Made by a program: the position numbers and the translations under genes. The notes under the pieces are model-generated. The model did not search any database and was not told where the DNA came from. It worked only from the letters and a program-made list of their open reading frames with translations. A stretch of 64,000 nucleotides of DNA from an uncultured Parabacteroides sp. Its GTDB lineage: Bacteria > Bacteroidota > Bacteroidia > Bacteroidales > Tannerellaceae. Position 1 is the first letter of the stretch. Each line of letters begins with the position of its first letter. The stretch lies in the NCBI RefSeq assembly GCF_905196875.1, contig NZ_CAJJWO010000002.1, positions 62,001 to 126,000 on the forward strand. Direction: 5' to 3'. Below, piece by piece: positions 17,794 to 26,526 of this stretch.

Positions 17794-17829
17794 CTGCCTG
17801 AAAAGAATATTCTAATACTCGGATCTGAT

Positions 17830-18408
17830 ATGGGGAAGCCTGATATACAACAAGAATACTTTGTTCTGTCTGCTTTGAAACAAGATAGTCAGGAGGCTTT
17901 TTCATTACTTTTTCGCACCTATTATACTGATCTTGTTTTATTCTGTGGTAATTTTATCAAAGACAAGAGTGCCTGTGAGGATATTGTCCAGTCGATCTTT
18001 CTGAAGCTGTGGAACGATAGAAAGACTATTCAAATAGAAACATCCTTGAAATCTTATTTGTTGAAATCGGTTCGCAACAGCTGTTTCGATGAATTCCGAC
18101 ATTTGGAAATCGTCCGCCAGTATGAGGCTGGGAATGAAAACTCGGTGCTGGATTGTTATGATACGGAAAACTATATGTTATATTCCGATTTGCACGATCA
18201 TCTTCATAAAGCTCTTAAACTGGTGCCCGAACAATATCGGGAAGCTTTTGAAATGAATCGTTTTGAAGGGCTGAAATACAGAGAGATTGCAGTAAAGCTG
18301 AATGTGTCGGAACGAACGGTAGAAGTACGGGTCAGCAAGACTCTCGAAATTTTGAGAAAGCAGTTGAAAGACTTCTTTGTACTATTAATATCAATCGGTA
18401 TTCCCTAA
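17830..18408 (+). CDS. ECF-family RNA polymerase sigma factor
   Basis: The 192-residue protein has the two-domain layout of extracytoplasmic-function sigma factors. Region 2 (about 25-90) contains CEDIVQSIFLKLW and SLKSYLLKSVRNSCFDEFR. Region 4 (about 128-185) has LPEQ-like LVPEQYREAFEMNRFEGLKYREIA and the helix-turn-helix VSERTVEVRVSKTLEILRK. It is of the Bacteroidota type that pairs with FecR anti-sigma factors to control SusC/SusD loci. The fecR gene follows after 64 nt, and that gap carries the first copy of a promoter motif probably recognised by this factor. Confidence 0.92.
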   Translation: MGKPDIQQEYFVLSALKQDSQEAFSLLFRTYYTDLVLFCGNFIKDKSACEDIVQSIFLKLWNDRKTIQIETSLKSYLLKSVRNSCFDEFRHLEIVRQYEAGNENSVLDCYDTENYMLYSDLHDHLHKALKLVPEQYREAFEMNRFEGLKYREIAVKLNVSERTVEVRVSKTLEILRKQLKDFFVLLISIGIP

Positions 18409-18424
18409 AAAACGTTAGAAGTTA

Positions 18425-18452
18425 TGTGGAGAAATAATTTCCGGACGTCTTA
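18425..18452 (+). promoter_or_regulatory. ECF-type promoter of fecR (TGTGG-N16-CGTCTTA)
   Basis: TGTGG (18425-18429), exactly 16 nt, then CGTCTTA (18446-18452). The same bipartite motif with identical spacing recurs at 19550-19577 and 21184-21211. CGTCTTA resembles the -10 elements of ECF sigma factors (CGTCTAA-like). Its place between the sigma and anti-sigma genes implies that the anti-sigma factor is raised by its own sigma factor. Confidence 0.7.
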
Positions 18453-18472
18453 ATACTATAACAAGAAAAGAA

Positions 18473-19507
18473 ATGACAGATAAAGATCAAATACAGCTTA
18501 TCATAACCGCTTATCTATCCGGTAAAGCGACTGCTGAAGAACGTCGTGAACTGGAGGAATGGGTACAACAGTCTCCTGATAATAACCGTTATTTCCAAGA
18601 GGCTCGTAATATTTGGCAAGTGATGCACCCAGCCTTTATCCCCTCTGAGATTGACGTAATTGAAGCTGAAAAAAATATTTTTTCAAATATCGCAAGGACA
18701 AAGAGGAATATCACCAGAACATTGCTGGTTTATTGGCAACGTGTGGCTGCCATACTCGTTATCCCTTTATTAATATTTAGTGCTTATTTATATTTGAATA
18801 GAGATGTTGACTTGTCTGATACAATAGAATATCAGGAAGTAAGATCACCTCATGGGACTTTTTCCGAAGTTCGCCTACCGGATGGAACCAACGTTTGGTT
18901 GAACGGTGGAAGTTCTTTAAGATATCCTTTAGTTTTCAGAAAAGGGGAACGGGATGTTTTCTTAAATGGTGAGGGATATTTTGAGGTTCACTCTGATAAG
19001 AAAAATCCTTTTGTTGTGAAAACGAATCAAATAACTCTTCAGGCTACAGGTACAGCCTTTAATATAGAGGCTTACGATAGCGATTCGATTACCGCGGTTA
19101 CAATGGTGAATGGTAAAATCGATGTTATTTTTGGAAATTCTTCCCCTGTCGCAATGGCTCCGGGAGAGCGTGCATCTTTTAATAATTTGACCAGAGAATG
19201 TCTTATCATGCAGACCGATCCTTACAAGTGGTACGCATGGAAAGATGGGTTAATGATATTCCGTGATGATCCGTTATCTTACGTATTCAAGCGGGTGGGA
19301 TTAACTTTTAATGTTAATATAGACTTAAAAGACCCCAGTTTGGCCAATGCTCCTTATCGTGCCACTTTCGAATATGAATCGTTGGATGAAATATTACGAT
19401 TGTTGGAAATGAGTGCTCCTTTACAATTTAAACATAATAAAAGGATAAAGTCAAAGGATAACTCTTATGAGAAGCAAACTATAGAGGTATATAAAAGAAA
19501 GAGGTGA
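18473..19507 (+). CDS. FecR-family anti-sigma factor
   Basis: The 344-residue inner-membrane protein has a cytoplasmic N-terminal part (about 1-85, including SGKATAEERRELEEWVQQSPDNNRYF) that binds the sigma factor. One transmembrane helix (about 91-108) follows, then a periplasmic FecR domain (HGTFSEVRLPDGTNVWLNGGSSLRYP, then GEGYFEVHSDKKNPFVVKT) and a C-terminal DUF4974-like domain (YKWYAWKDGLMIFRDDPLSYVFKRV). It passes the signal from the STN domain of the SusC protein at 21404 to the ECF sigma factor. The stop codon lies inside the stem of the terminator that follows, an unusually tight arrangement. Confidence 0.93.
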   Translation: MTDKDQIQLIITAYLSGKATAEERRELEEWVQQSPDNNRYFQEARNIWQVMHPAFIPSEIDVIEAEKNIFSNIARTKRNITRTLLVYWQRVAAILVIPLLIFSAYLYLNRDVDLSDTIEYQEVRSPHGTFSEVRLPDGTNVWLNGGSSLRYPLVFRKGERDVFLNGEGYFEVHSDKKNPFVVKTNQITLQATGTAFNIEAYDSDSITAVTMVNGKIDVIFGNSSPVAMAPGERASFNNLTRECLIMQTDPYKWYAWKDGLMIFRDDPLSYVFKRVGLTFNVNIDLKDPSLANAPYRATFEYESLDEILRLLEMSAPLQFKHNKRIKSKDNSYEKQTIEVYKRKR

Positions 19508-19522
19508 TTTATTCACCTCTTT
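19498..19522 (+). terminator. Intrinsic terminator overlapping the fecR stop
   Basis: AAAGAGGTGA (19498-19507, including the TGA stop) pairs with TCACCTCTTT (19513-19522) over a 5-nt loop, followed by CTTTGTTT. It separates fecR from the next ECF promoter 28 nt further on. Confidence 0.75.
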
Positions 19523-19549
19523 CTTTGTTTAAAAAAATCCTTTTTCCGA

Positions 19550-19577
19550 TGTGGAAAAAGATCGCTGAAACGTCTTA
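19550..19577 (+). promoter_or_regulatory. ECF-type promoter of the glycosidase-like lipoprotein gene
   Basis: TGTGG (19550-19554), 16 nt, CGTCTTA (19571-19577). The leader below it is related to that of the SusC gene: both read ATAAGGAGATAA shortly after the motif and share TGCCTATG and ATAAAG words before the start codon. Confidence 0.7.
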
Positions 19578-19706
19578 GTCATATAAGGAGATAATACACT
19601 TTTGTTCATAATTAAATCTGGTGCCTATGCTATAAAGATGATATATTGTTTTATTGAGATTTTGAATTGTTACTTATTGAAATACTGATTCACAAAATAA
19701 ACTAAA

Positions 19707-21155
19707 ATGAAATTTGCTTATTTATATATATTACTTATCTGTGCTGCATGCAGCCAATCGAAAGAGGTATATCCTGATATTTCTGATACAAATCGTACTA
19801 CATTTAGTCTATCCTCCAATGATACGACACTTACACAAATATTTGACTGGGCCGTTTGTAGTTCCAATACATGTGTGGGAGATAGTAATGATCCTGTAGG
19901 TCCTTGGTATGAAGCTGCATTGCCGGACAGGGCAGCTTTCTGTATGAGAGATGTTTCTCATCAATGTTTGGGAGAAGAAGTGAATGGACACGGTAAACAA
20001 AACCTGAATATGTTTACTAAGTTTGTGGAAAACATATCTGAATCGAAAGATTATTGCTCCTATTGGGAGATAAATAAGGATAATGTTCCCGCTCCGATAG
20101 ATTATGCTTCTGATAAAGATTTCTGGTATAATCTGAATGCTAATTTTGATGTGTTGAATGCTTGCTTTCGCTTATATCTGTGGTCTGGAAATGAAATGTA
20201 TATCAATGATCCCCGTTTTGAGAAATTTTTTCGCTTAACAACAAATGATTATATTGCTCACTGGCAGTTACAGCCGGATAAAATAATGGAACGTCCGGAT
20301 GTTATGCACGAAGATAATACACTTGTTAATCCGAGATTTAAAACGTTCCGGGGACTGCCATCCTATGAAGAGTCTGTTCGGGGGCTTACTGTGACGGGTG
20401 ATTTGATTGCTTCCGTGTTCAGAGGTTTGAAATCGTATGCCCAAATATGGAAGATCAGAGGGAATGAAGATAGTTGCTGTGTTTATAATGCGATGGCAGA
20501 AGAGTATGCTCGTCTTTATGATACTGTTTGGTGGAATGAGGATACTCAGAATTATTATGCCTATAAGCTGAAAGATGAAAAATTGATAGAAGGTGGGAGT
20601 AATGTCTTTTCTTTTTGGTTTGATATTGTTAGTAACCCGGAACGGGTAGAAAGATTATTGGCTTTAATGGCAGAGAAAGAACCGATAGTAGAAATTATGT
20701 CTTATTATCCGATGATTTTCTATAAGCACAGTAAGAATGAAACAGCTTATCGTTATTTGAACGATTTGTATGCGAGTGATCGTCGCGACTATCCGGAAGT
20801 GGCAAGTAGTGTGATTGAAGCTATTGTATGCGGACTTGTCGGAGTTGAGGCGGACGCCACAGCTAACAGAATATCTACACTGCCTCGTTTTACGTCTTCG
20901 ACAGATTGGGTTGCAGTAGAAAATATACCTGTATTTTCTGGGAAAATCTCAATATTGCATCAATCGAGAAATAAAAGTTCTTTTGTAAATAAACTGGATA
21001 AAGAGTTGGTTTGGAGGGCAATGTTTCCTGGTAAGGTTAAGATGATAAACAAAAAAACAGCTGAATATATTACAGATGTTTTGGGTAATCAGTATAGTTT
21101 TATTGATATTCCCTGTCTGGCAGGTGAAACGGTTTCGGCAGAGGCACAAGAATGA
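19707..21155 (+). CDS. Lipoprotein, probable six-hairpin (alpha/alpha)6-barrel glycosidase
   Basis: The 482-residue product has a lipoprotein signal (lipid cysteine near residue 15, ICAAC). Its helical body resembles (alpha/alpha)-barrel carbohydrate enzymes: RAAFCMRDVSHQCLG, YLWSGNEMYINDPRFEKFF (a hallmark-like GD/E-x-x-Y repeat helix), and EVASSVIEAIVCGLVGVEADA. The protein at 26527 is a clear paralogue, sharing R-x-A-F-x-x-RD-x-x-HQ, YPEV-x-x-x-I-x-x-IV and the ISTxxxxP ending. Candidate catalytic acids are Asp in CMRDVSH and Glu or Asp residues of the central helices. I do not know a named family for the pair. An ECF-type promoter precedes it, so it should be induced with the SusC/SusD pair downstream. 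Confidence 0.75.
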   Translation: MKFAYLYILLICAACSQSKEVYPDISDTNRTTFSLSSNDTTLTQIFDWAVCSSNTCVGDSNDPVGPWYEAALPDRAAFCMRDVSHQCLGEEVNGHGKQNLNMFTKFVENISESKDYCSYWEINKDNVPAPIDYASDKDFWYNLNANFDVLNACFRLYLWSGNEMYINDPRFEKFFRLTTNDYIAHWQLQPDKIMERPDVMHEDNTLVNPRFKTFRGLPSYEESVRGLTVTGDLIASVFRGLKSYAQIWKIRGNEDSCCVYNAMAEEYARLYDTVWWNEDTQNYYAYKLKDEKLIEGGSNVFSFWFDIVSNPERVERLLALMAEKEPIVEIMSYYPMIFYKHSKNETAYRYLNDLYASDRRDYPEVASSVIEAIVCGLVGVEADATANRISTLPRFTSSTDWVAVENIPVFSGKISILHQSRNKSSFVNKLDKELVWRAMFPGKVKMINKKTAEYITDVLGNQYSFIDIPCLAGETVSAEAQE

Positions 21156-21183
21156 AAATGAATTAAAAAAATCATTTTCTGAA

Positions 21184-21211
21184 TGTGGGAAAATGCTACA
21201 GAAACGTCTTA
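21184..21211 (+). promoter_or_regulatory. ECF-type promoter of the STN-SusC operon
   Basis: TGTGG (21184-21188), 16 nt, CGTCTTA (21205-21211), the third copy in the locus. It gives a long leader of about 185 nt before the ATG at 21404, which contains a hairpin. Confidence 0.7.
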
Positions 21212-21311
21212 GTTATGTATAAGGAGATAAAAAAGAGTTGTTCACCCCAAAAAATCTAATGCCTATGGGATAAAGTTGTGTTATTGTAATTGATATATGT
21301 ACCGGACAAAA

Positions 21312-21340
21312 AAAGGAAAGGTCTCGCACACCTTTCCTTT
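21312..21340 (+). terminator. Leader hairpin before the SusC gene
   Basis: An 11-bp perfect stem AAAGGAAAGGT (21312-21322) pairs with ACCTTTCCTTT (21330-21340), about 63 nt before the SusC ATG and inside the transcript from the ECF promoter. An A-run precedes it but no T-run follows on the plus strand. It may trim or attenuate read-through, or act as a regulatory leader structure. Confidence 0.5.
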
Positions 21341-21403
21341 CAATTGTTCAGTCATTAAAAAGTTTTTAGTCAACCTTATTTTTCTAACTAAACAAACAAA
21401 TGT

Positions 21404-24400
21404 ATGAATTCCATTTTGGATAAAAAAATCGAAAAGCTAAGTTTTGCCATTAAATTTTTTCGAGTTATGAGATTATGCTTGTTATTTATAGCTTTAAGTC
21501 TAACACAAGTATTTGCTTCAGTATCTTATTCACAGACAACGTCTGTGAGCCTTCAAATGAAAAATGCTTCAATTGAGGATGTGCTGAATCAAATAGAAGA
21601 AGAAACTGAATTCCGTTTTCTTTATAATAAGAAAATGGTTAATGTGGAACATGAAGTCAATGTCTCTGTTAAAAATAAGAATATTGTAGAGGTATTGGAC
21701 AATCTATTTAAAAATGCCGGAATATCGTACTCGATAAGTGGACGGCAGATTGTATTAAATAAAAAGGAAATTTATGAATCTGTGCAACAGGTAAATAAAG
21801 TAACAGGAATTGTGCTGGATTCACAAGGTGAACCTGTTATCGGTGCTAATGTTGTAGAGAAAGGTACAACAAACGGAACAATTACAGATGTATCCGGTGC
21901 ATTTACATTGGATCTTTCGCCGAATGCAATCTTAAAAGTTTCTTATATCGGATATGCTGATCAAGAAGTGGCTGTGAACAACAGGAAAAGCCTTGAAATC
22001 AGATTGGCTGAAAATACAGAACTGATAGATGAAGTTATCGTTGTCGGTTATGGAACTCAGAAGAAAGCAACAGTGACCGGATCTGTAGCACAGGTTTCCG
22101 GTGAGGTCATAAAACAATCACCGGCAGCAAACTTATCAAATTCCATAGCCGGACGTATACCGGGGGTTGTTGCCAATAACAGAAGCGGAGAACCGGGTAG
22201 TGATGCGTCTGAAATATATATACGAGGAAAAGGTACATTAGGCAATAGTTCCCCGCTATATGTGATAGATGGTGTTGCAAATCGTGGAGGTATCGACCGC
22301 TTGAATCCGAATGATATAGAATCTATCTCCGTGTTGAAAGATGCTTCCGCTTCTATTTATGGTGCGCAAGCAGCCAACGGTGTAATTCTTGTTACCACCA
22401 AAAGAGGTACTGATTCGAAGCCGGTGATTGCTTATGATGGTAATTTTTCCGTTTCTCAGAATACACGTACCCCTCATCTGATGAATGCTTATCAGTATAT
22501 GGTATATGATGACGAAGCGAACAAATATATGGGACGCGATCAGATTTGGGCAAATATTAAGGGAGGTTATCTGGATGGAACGATTGATCCGCTTCAGTAT
22601 GCAGATACAGACTGGTTTGATGCAACTTTCCGGAATTTTGCACCTCAGACGCAGCATTCTCTTTCTGTAAGAGGTGGTAACGACCGGGTTAAGTATTATA
22701 TTTCAGGAGGATATCTCTATCAGGAGCCCGGTTTTAAGAACACGAATATGGATTTTAATACATTACAGGTTCGTTCGAATCTGGATGCTAAAATAACAAA
22801 AGATTTTACTGTTTCTTTAGAATTGTCAACTCGTCAGGAAAACAGGAATCAGTCAAATATCTCTTCATCTGATTTCTTTTATGAGGCTTATATGATTTAC
22901 CCTTATCTACCGGATTTCTATCCGAATGGTTTGCCGGGTCCTGGTATTTCAAAAGGGAAAAATTTGGCGTTACTGGCTACAGGAGTAACGGGTTATAATA
23001 AGATCAAAGATAATTATATGAATACTAAGGTTTCCTTTGATCTGAAAATGCCCTGGGTTCTTGACGGATTGTATCTGTCTGGCTATGGAGCATTTGATAC
23101 TCAGTTTAGAAGAGAAAAACTGCTGAATGATACGTGGGATGCGTATCGTTATAATCCGACCACTAAAGAATATGATAAAGTGGCAACAGGAAATAAGAAT
23201 AACTTTATCGATCTTACTCAGAAAAGTGATGAAAGCCGGATCACAACATTCCATATTAAGTTAGGTTATGAAAAACGTTTTGAAGAGCATAGTGTAAATG
23301 CGTTTATTGCCTATGAGCAGAGTAAAACAACCGGTGACTGGTTCTCTGCCTATCGCAGGGACTTCCTGTCGAGTAGTGTGGATTATTTATTTGCCGGGAG
23401 CGATATTGAAAAAAGTAATGATGGAAAAGGGTCGATTTCTGCTCGTCAGAATTATTTCGGACGTTTGAGTTATGGCTATAAAGACCGTTATATGGCAGAA
23501 TTCACTTTGCGTTATGATGGATCTCAAAATTTTGCAAGTTCTGAAAGATGGGGCGTTTTCCCCGGCTTATCAGTAGGATGGCGTATTTCTGAAGAAGAAT
23601 TCTTTAAGAAAAGTCTTCCTTTTGTCAACGAACTGAAGATTCGTGCATCGTGGGGTAAATTAGGTAATGACCGGGTAGATCCGTTCCAATATTTGAGTAC
23701 CTTCAATCTTACCAATGGTGCCCATTTCGGAACAGATCCGGTATTGAATAAAGGTTTTACTATTGGGCGTTTGAGTAATCCGCTGATTACATGGGAAAAG
23801 GTCGACACAAAGAATATAGGATTTGAGTCTCAATTCTTAAATGGTCTTATTGGTTTTGATTTTGAATACTTCAATTCGAATCGTAAAGATATTCTGACTC
23901 CTAAACAGGCTTCTGTTCCTGATTACACGGGGTTGACTTTACCTGATCAGAATATTGGAGAAGTAGGGAATCAAGGATTTGAAACGAGTTTGATTTATAG
24001 GAATAAAGTAAATAAGGTCGATTATTATATTGGCGGTAATCTGACATTTGCCCGTAATAAAATTAAATTCTTTGATGAGGCGAACGATATACCTGATTGG
24101 CAGAGAAGAACCGGATATGCTATTGATTCATGGCTGGTATATAAAACGGATGGTATTTATCAGACACAGAAAGAGGTAGATGATTCTCCCCATTTAATGA
24201 ATGCGCAACCTGGCGATATTAAATATGTAGATGTAGACGATGATGGTGAGATTACGGCGAATGACATGGTACGTATCCATGAAAGTGCTATACCGGAAAT
24301 TGTATATGGTATTAATATGGGAGCTAAATGGAATGGATTTGAATTGAATATTCTTTGGACGGGCCAGGGACGGGCAAAGCAAATGATTCGTCCGTTCGGT

Positions 24401-24751
24401 TATAACCGTGATGTCGAATATTTTGATAATCGTTGGATCTCAGCTGAAGAAACTCCGAATTCTCTTTATCCGAGAGCCTTTAATACACAAGATCAGATCA
24501 ATAATAGAGATTCGGATTTCTGGTTGAAAAATGCTGCATTCCTGCGTTTGAAAAATGTTGAGTTGGCTTATAATGTACCTTCTTCCTGGTTGGAAAAGAT
24601 TAACATCAGAGATTTACGTGTCTTTGTAAGTGGATTTAATCTGTTTTCAATCGATAAAATTAAAGTGTTGGACCCGGAGGGTACAAACGCTGCCGGAATG
24701 TATTATCCTCAACAACGTGTTTACAATGTTGGGTTAAGTCTTAGTTTCTAA
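21404..24751 (+). CDS. SusC-family TonB-dependent transducer with STN domain
   Basis: The 1115-residue outer-membrane protein carries, after a long signal segment, an STN domain (about 45-118: SVSLQMKNASIEDVLNQI ... QIVLNKK). This is the periplasmic signalling module that contacts FecR. A carboxypeptidase-regulatory-like domain follows (about 133-205), then DEVIVVGYGTQKKATVTGS (about 214-232), a plug (AGRIPGVV, YVIDGVANRGGIDRLNPNDIESISVLKDASAS-type segment) and a barrel ending in LSLSF. It imports a glycan fragment and reports its presence to the ECF/FecR pair encoded 3 kb upstream. SusD follows directly. The start at 21404 gives the hydrophobic signal at about residues 22-40. Confidence 0.94.
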   Translation: MNSILDKKIEKLSFAIKFFRVMRLCLLFIALSLTQVFASVSYSQTTSVSLQMKNASIEDVLNQIEEETEFRFLYNKKMVNVEHEVNVSVKNKNIVEVLDNLFKNAGISYSISGRQIVLNKKEIYESVQQVNKVTGIVLDSQGEPVIGANVVEKGTTNGTITDVSGAFTLDLSPNAILKVSYIGYADQEVAVNNRKSLEIRLAENTELIDEVIVVGYGTQKKATVTGSVAQVSGEVIKQSPAANLSNSIAGRIPGVVANNRSGEPGSDASEIYIRGKGTLGNSSPLYVIDGVANRGGIDRLNPNDIESISVLKDASASIYGAQAANGVILVTTKRGTDSKPVIAYDGNFSVSQNTRTPHLMNAYQYMVYDDEANKYMGRDQIWANIKGGYLDGTIDPLQYADTDWFDATFRNFAPQTQHSLSVRGGNDRVKYYISGGYLYQEPGFKNTNMDFNTLQVRSNLDAKITKDFTVSLELSTRQENRNQSNISSSDFFYEAYMIYPYLPDFYPNGLPGPGISKGKNLALLATGVTGYNKIKDNYMNTKVSFDLKMPWVLDGLYLSGYGAFDTQFRREKLLNDTWDAYRYNPTTKEYDKVATGNKNNFIDLTQKSDESRITTFHIKLGYEKRFEEHSVNAFIAYEQSKTTGDWFSAYRRDFLSSSVDYLFAGSDIEKSNDGKGSISARQNYFGRLSYGYKDRYMAEFTLRYDGSQNFASSERWGVFPGLSVGWRISEEEFFKKSLPFVNELKIRASWGKLGNDRVDPFQYLSTFNLTNGAHFGTDPVLNKGFTIGRLSNPLITWEKVDTKNIGFESQFLNGLIGFDFEYFNSNRKDILTPKQASVPDYTGLTLPDQNIGEVGNQGFETSLIYRNKVNKVDYYIGGNLTFARNKIKFFDEANDIPDWQRRTGYAIDSWLVYKTDGIYQTQKEVDDSPHLMNAQPGDIKYVDVDDDGEITANDMVRIHESAIPEIVYGINMGAKWNGFELNILWTGQGRAKQMIRPFGYNRDVEYFDNRWISAEETPNSLYPRAFNTQDQINNRDSDFWLKNAAFLRLKNVELAYNVPSSWLEKINIRDLRVFVSGFNLFSIDKIKVLDPEGTNAAGMYYPQQRVYNVGLSLSF

Positions 24752-24769
24752 TTGTTTAAATCTATTGTT

Positions 24770-26434
24770 ATGAATAAAATAGCAAAATTGTCAATATTTC
24801 TTTTTAGTGCATGTTGTATCTCATGTTCGGATTTTCTGGATGTAGAACCTCTGGATTCATTTACAGGAGAAGCTGTGTTTTCAGATCCCTCTCTGACTGA
24901 AGCTTATGTCAATGAACGTTATATGGGTTTGCGGGATTATTTTGGACCTGAGAGTACGGTGGGATTGAAATATCAGGCTTCTACACGTTTTATTTGCGAT
25001 GAATCTATGAGTAACTTTAACTGGGCTAGTGCCTGGAGCTATAACCAGGGAGAGGTAACACCTGATCAGGTTGGAAGTTATAATGTGTGGAAAGAATATT
25101 TTACAGGGATAAAAGATTGTAATATCTTCTTTGAGAATATCGGATTATTGCAGAATCAGGAAGAATTGGTTAACCGCTTGACAGGAGAGGTGACATTTTT
25201 GAGAGCTTATCTTTATGCTGAACTGGTGAACAGATACGGTGGAGTACCTATTATCACAAAAACATTTGGTATTAACGATGATATGATGGTGACTCGTGAC
25301 AGTTATGAAGACTGTATCTCTTTTATTGTAACAGAACTTGATAAAGCTGCTTCTTTATTGCCTGTTAAACAGGAAGATAAAAATTTCGGACGTGCTACTA
25401 AAGGTGCTGCATTGGCATTGAAATCAAGAATGCTATTGTATGCAGCTAGTCCACAATGGAATTCTTCCGGTGATACTCAGAAATGGAAAGCTGCAGCAGA
25501 TGCTGCAAAAGCTGTTATCGACTTGACCGATAACAGCGGTTCGTTAGCTTATGAACTGGATCCCAGTTATAAAGACTTGTTCCTGACAAGCAAAAGTAAG
25601 GAGATTATATTCATGCGTTTGTATAGTTCTGAGTATGGTCATCGTTTTGACTGGGAAAACTCTCCGAATGGTTTTACAGGATGGAGTGCAACATGCCCTT
25701 TGCAAGATATGGTCGATTCTTATGAAATGGAAGACGGTTCGATGCCGACTCCTGATTTGTATAAAACAGACGAGCCGTGGAAAGGGCGTGAGCCTCGTTT
25801 CTATCATTCAATTCTCTGTGATGGACAAGAATTCCGGGGACGTGAAATTGAATTCTGGACAACAAGTGATCCGGAAGGTGTAAATGGTGTTGATACAGAA
25901 TACGGCCCGGAGGGATGGAACACTTCTAAGACACGATATACGATCCGGAAATTCATGAACGAGGCCCTTACTGCTGCATGGGTGGATAAAGGTACACAAC
26001 CTTTTATCTTTTCCCGTTTAGGAGAAATTTATCTGAATTATGCAGAAGCGATGTTTCATCTGGGAGACGAAGCTACTGCCCGTAAATATGTTAACCTGAT
26101 AAGGGAAAGGGCACGTGAAGGAAAAGACGTGTTGCCTGATATCACTGCATCCGGAGATGAGTTATTAAAGAAAATCCAGCACGAGCGTAAGATTGAATTG
26201 GCTTTTGAGGAACATCGCTATTATGATGTTCGCCGTTGGAAAATAGCAGAACAGACAGAGAATAAAGTGGAGAGAAGAGTCCATATTGTAAAAGATCTGG
26301 CAACCGGAAAGAAAACATATTCGTTTGTAGATGTCCAGGAACGGAAATTCCTGCCGCAACATTATCTGATGCCTATTCCACGTAGTGAAATTCAGAAAAA
26401 TCCTCTTTTGGAACAGAATCCTTACTATAATTAA
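24770..26434 (+). CDS. SusD/RagB-family surface lipoprotein
   Basis: The 554-residue lipoprotein (lipid cysteine near residue 19, CISCSDFLDVEP) is the partner of the SusC protein just upstream. The SusD core is plain: SDFLDVEPLDSFTGEAVFSDPS at the N-terminus, then LRAYLYAELVNRYGGVPIIT near residue 143, and later RLGEIYLNYAEAMFHLGD, with KIQHERKIELAFEEHRYYDVRRWK near the C-terminus, the RagB/SusD hallmark. I start at ATG 24770; a TTG six codons upstream directly abuts the SusC stop and is less likely. Eighteen nucleotides separate the two genes. A strong terminator follows, so the SusC/SusD unit ends here. Confidence 0.94.
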   Translation: MNKIAKLSIFLFSACCISCSDFLDVEPLDSFTGEAVFSDPSLTEAYVNERYMGLRDYFGPESTVGLKYQASTRFICDESMSNFNWASAWSYNQGEVTPDQVGSYNVWKEYFTGIKDCNIFFENIGLLQNQEELVNRLTGEVTFLRAYLYAELVNRYGGVPIITKTFGINDDMMVTRDSYEDCISFIVTELDKAASLLPVKQEDKNFGRATKGAALALKSRMLLYAASPQWNSSGDTQKWKAAADAAKAVIDLTDNSGSLAYELDPSYKDLFLTSKSKEIIFMRLYSSEYGHRFDWENSPNGFTGWSATCPLQDMVDSYEMEDGSMPTPDLYKTDEPWKGREPRFYHSILCDGQEFRGREIEFWTTSDPEGVNGVDTEYGPEGWNTSKTRYTIRKFMNEALTAAWVDKGTQPFIFSRLGEIYLNYAEAMFHLGDEATARKYVNLIRERAREGKDVLPDITASGDELLKKIQHERKIELAFEEHRYYDVRRWKIAEQTENKVERRVHIVKDLATGKKTYSFVDVQERKFLPQHYLMPIPRSEIQKNPLLEQNPYYN

Positions 26435-26450
26435 TGTAAGAATGTAGTCG

Positions 26451-26495
26451 AACAAAGGATACATGTTTCTTTCAAATGAAGATGTATCCTTTGTT
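26451..26495 (+). terminator. Intrinsic terminator after SusD
   Basis: A perfect 14-bp stem AACAAAGGATACAT (26451-26464) pairs with ATGTATCCTTTGTT (26482-26495), followed by ATTTTAC. It ends the SusC/SusD transcript, or thins read-through to the next glycosidase-like gene. Confidence 0.8.
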
Positions 26496-26526
26496 ATTTT
26501 ACAGAATAGTATAAAAATGAAATTGT

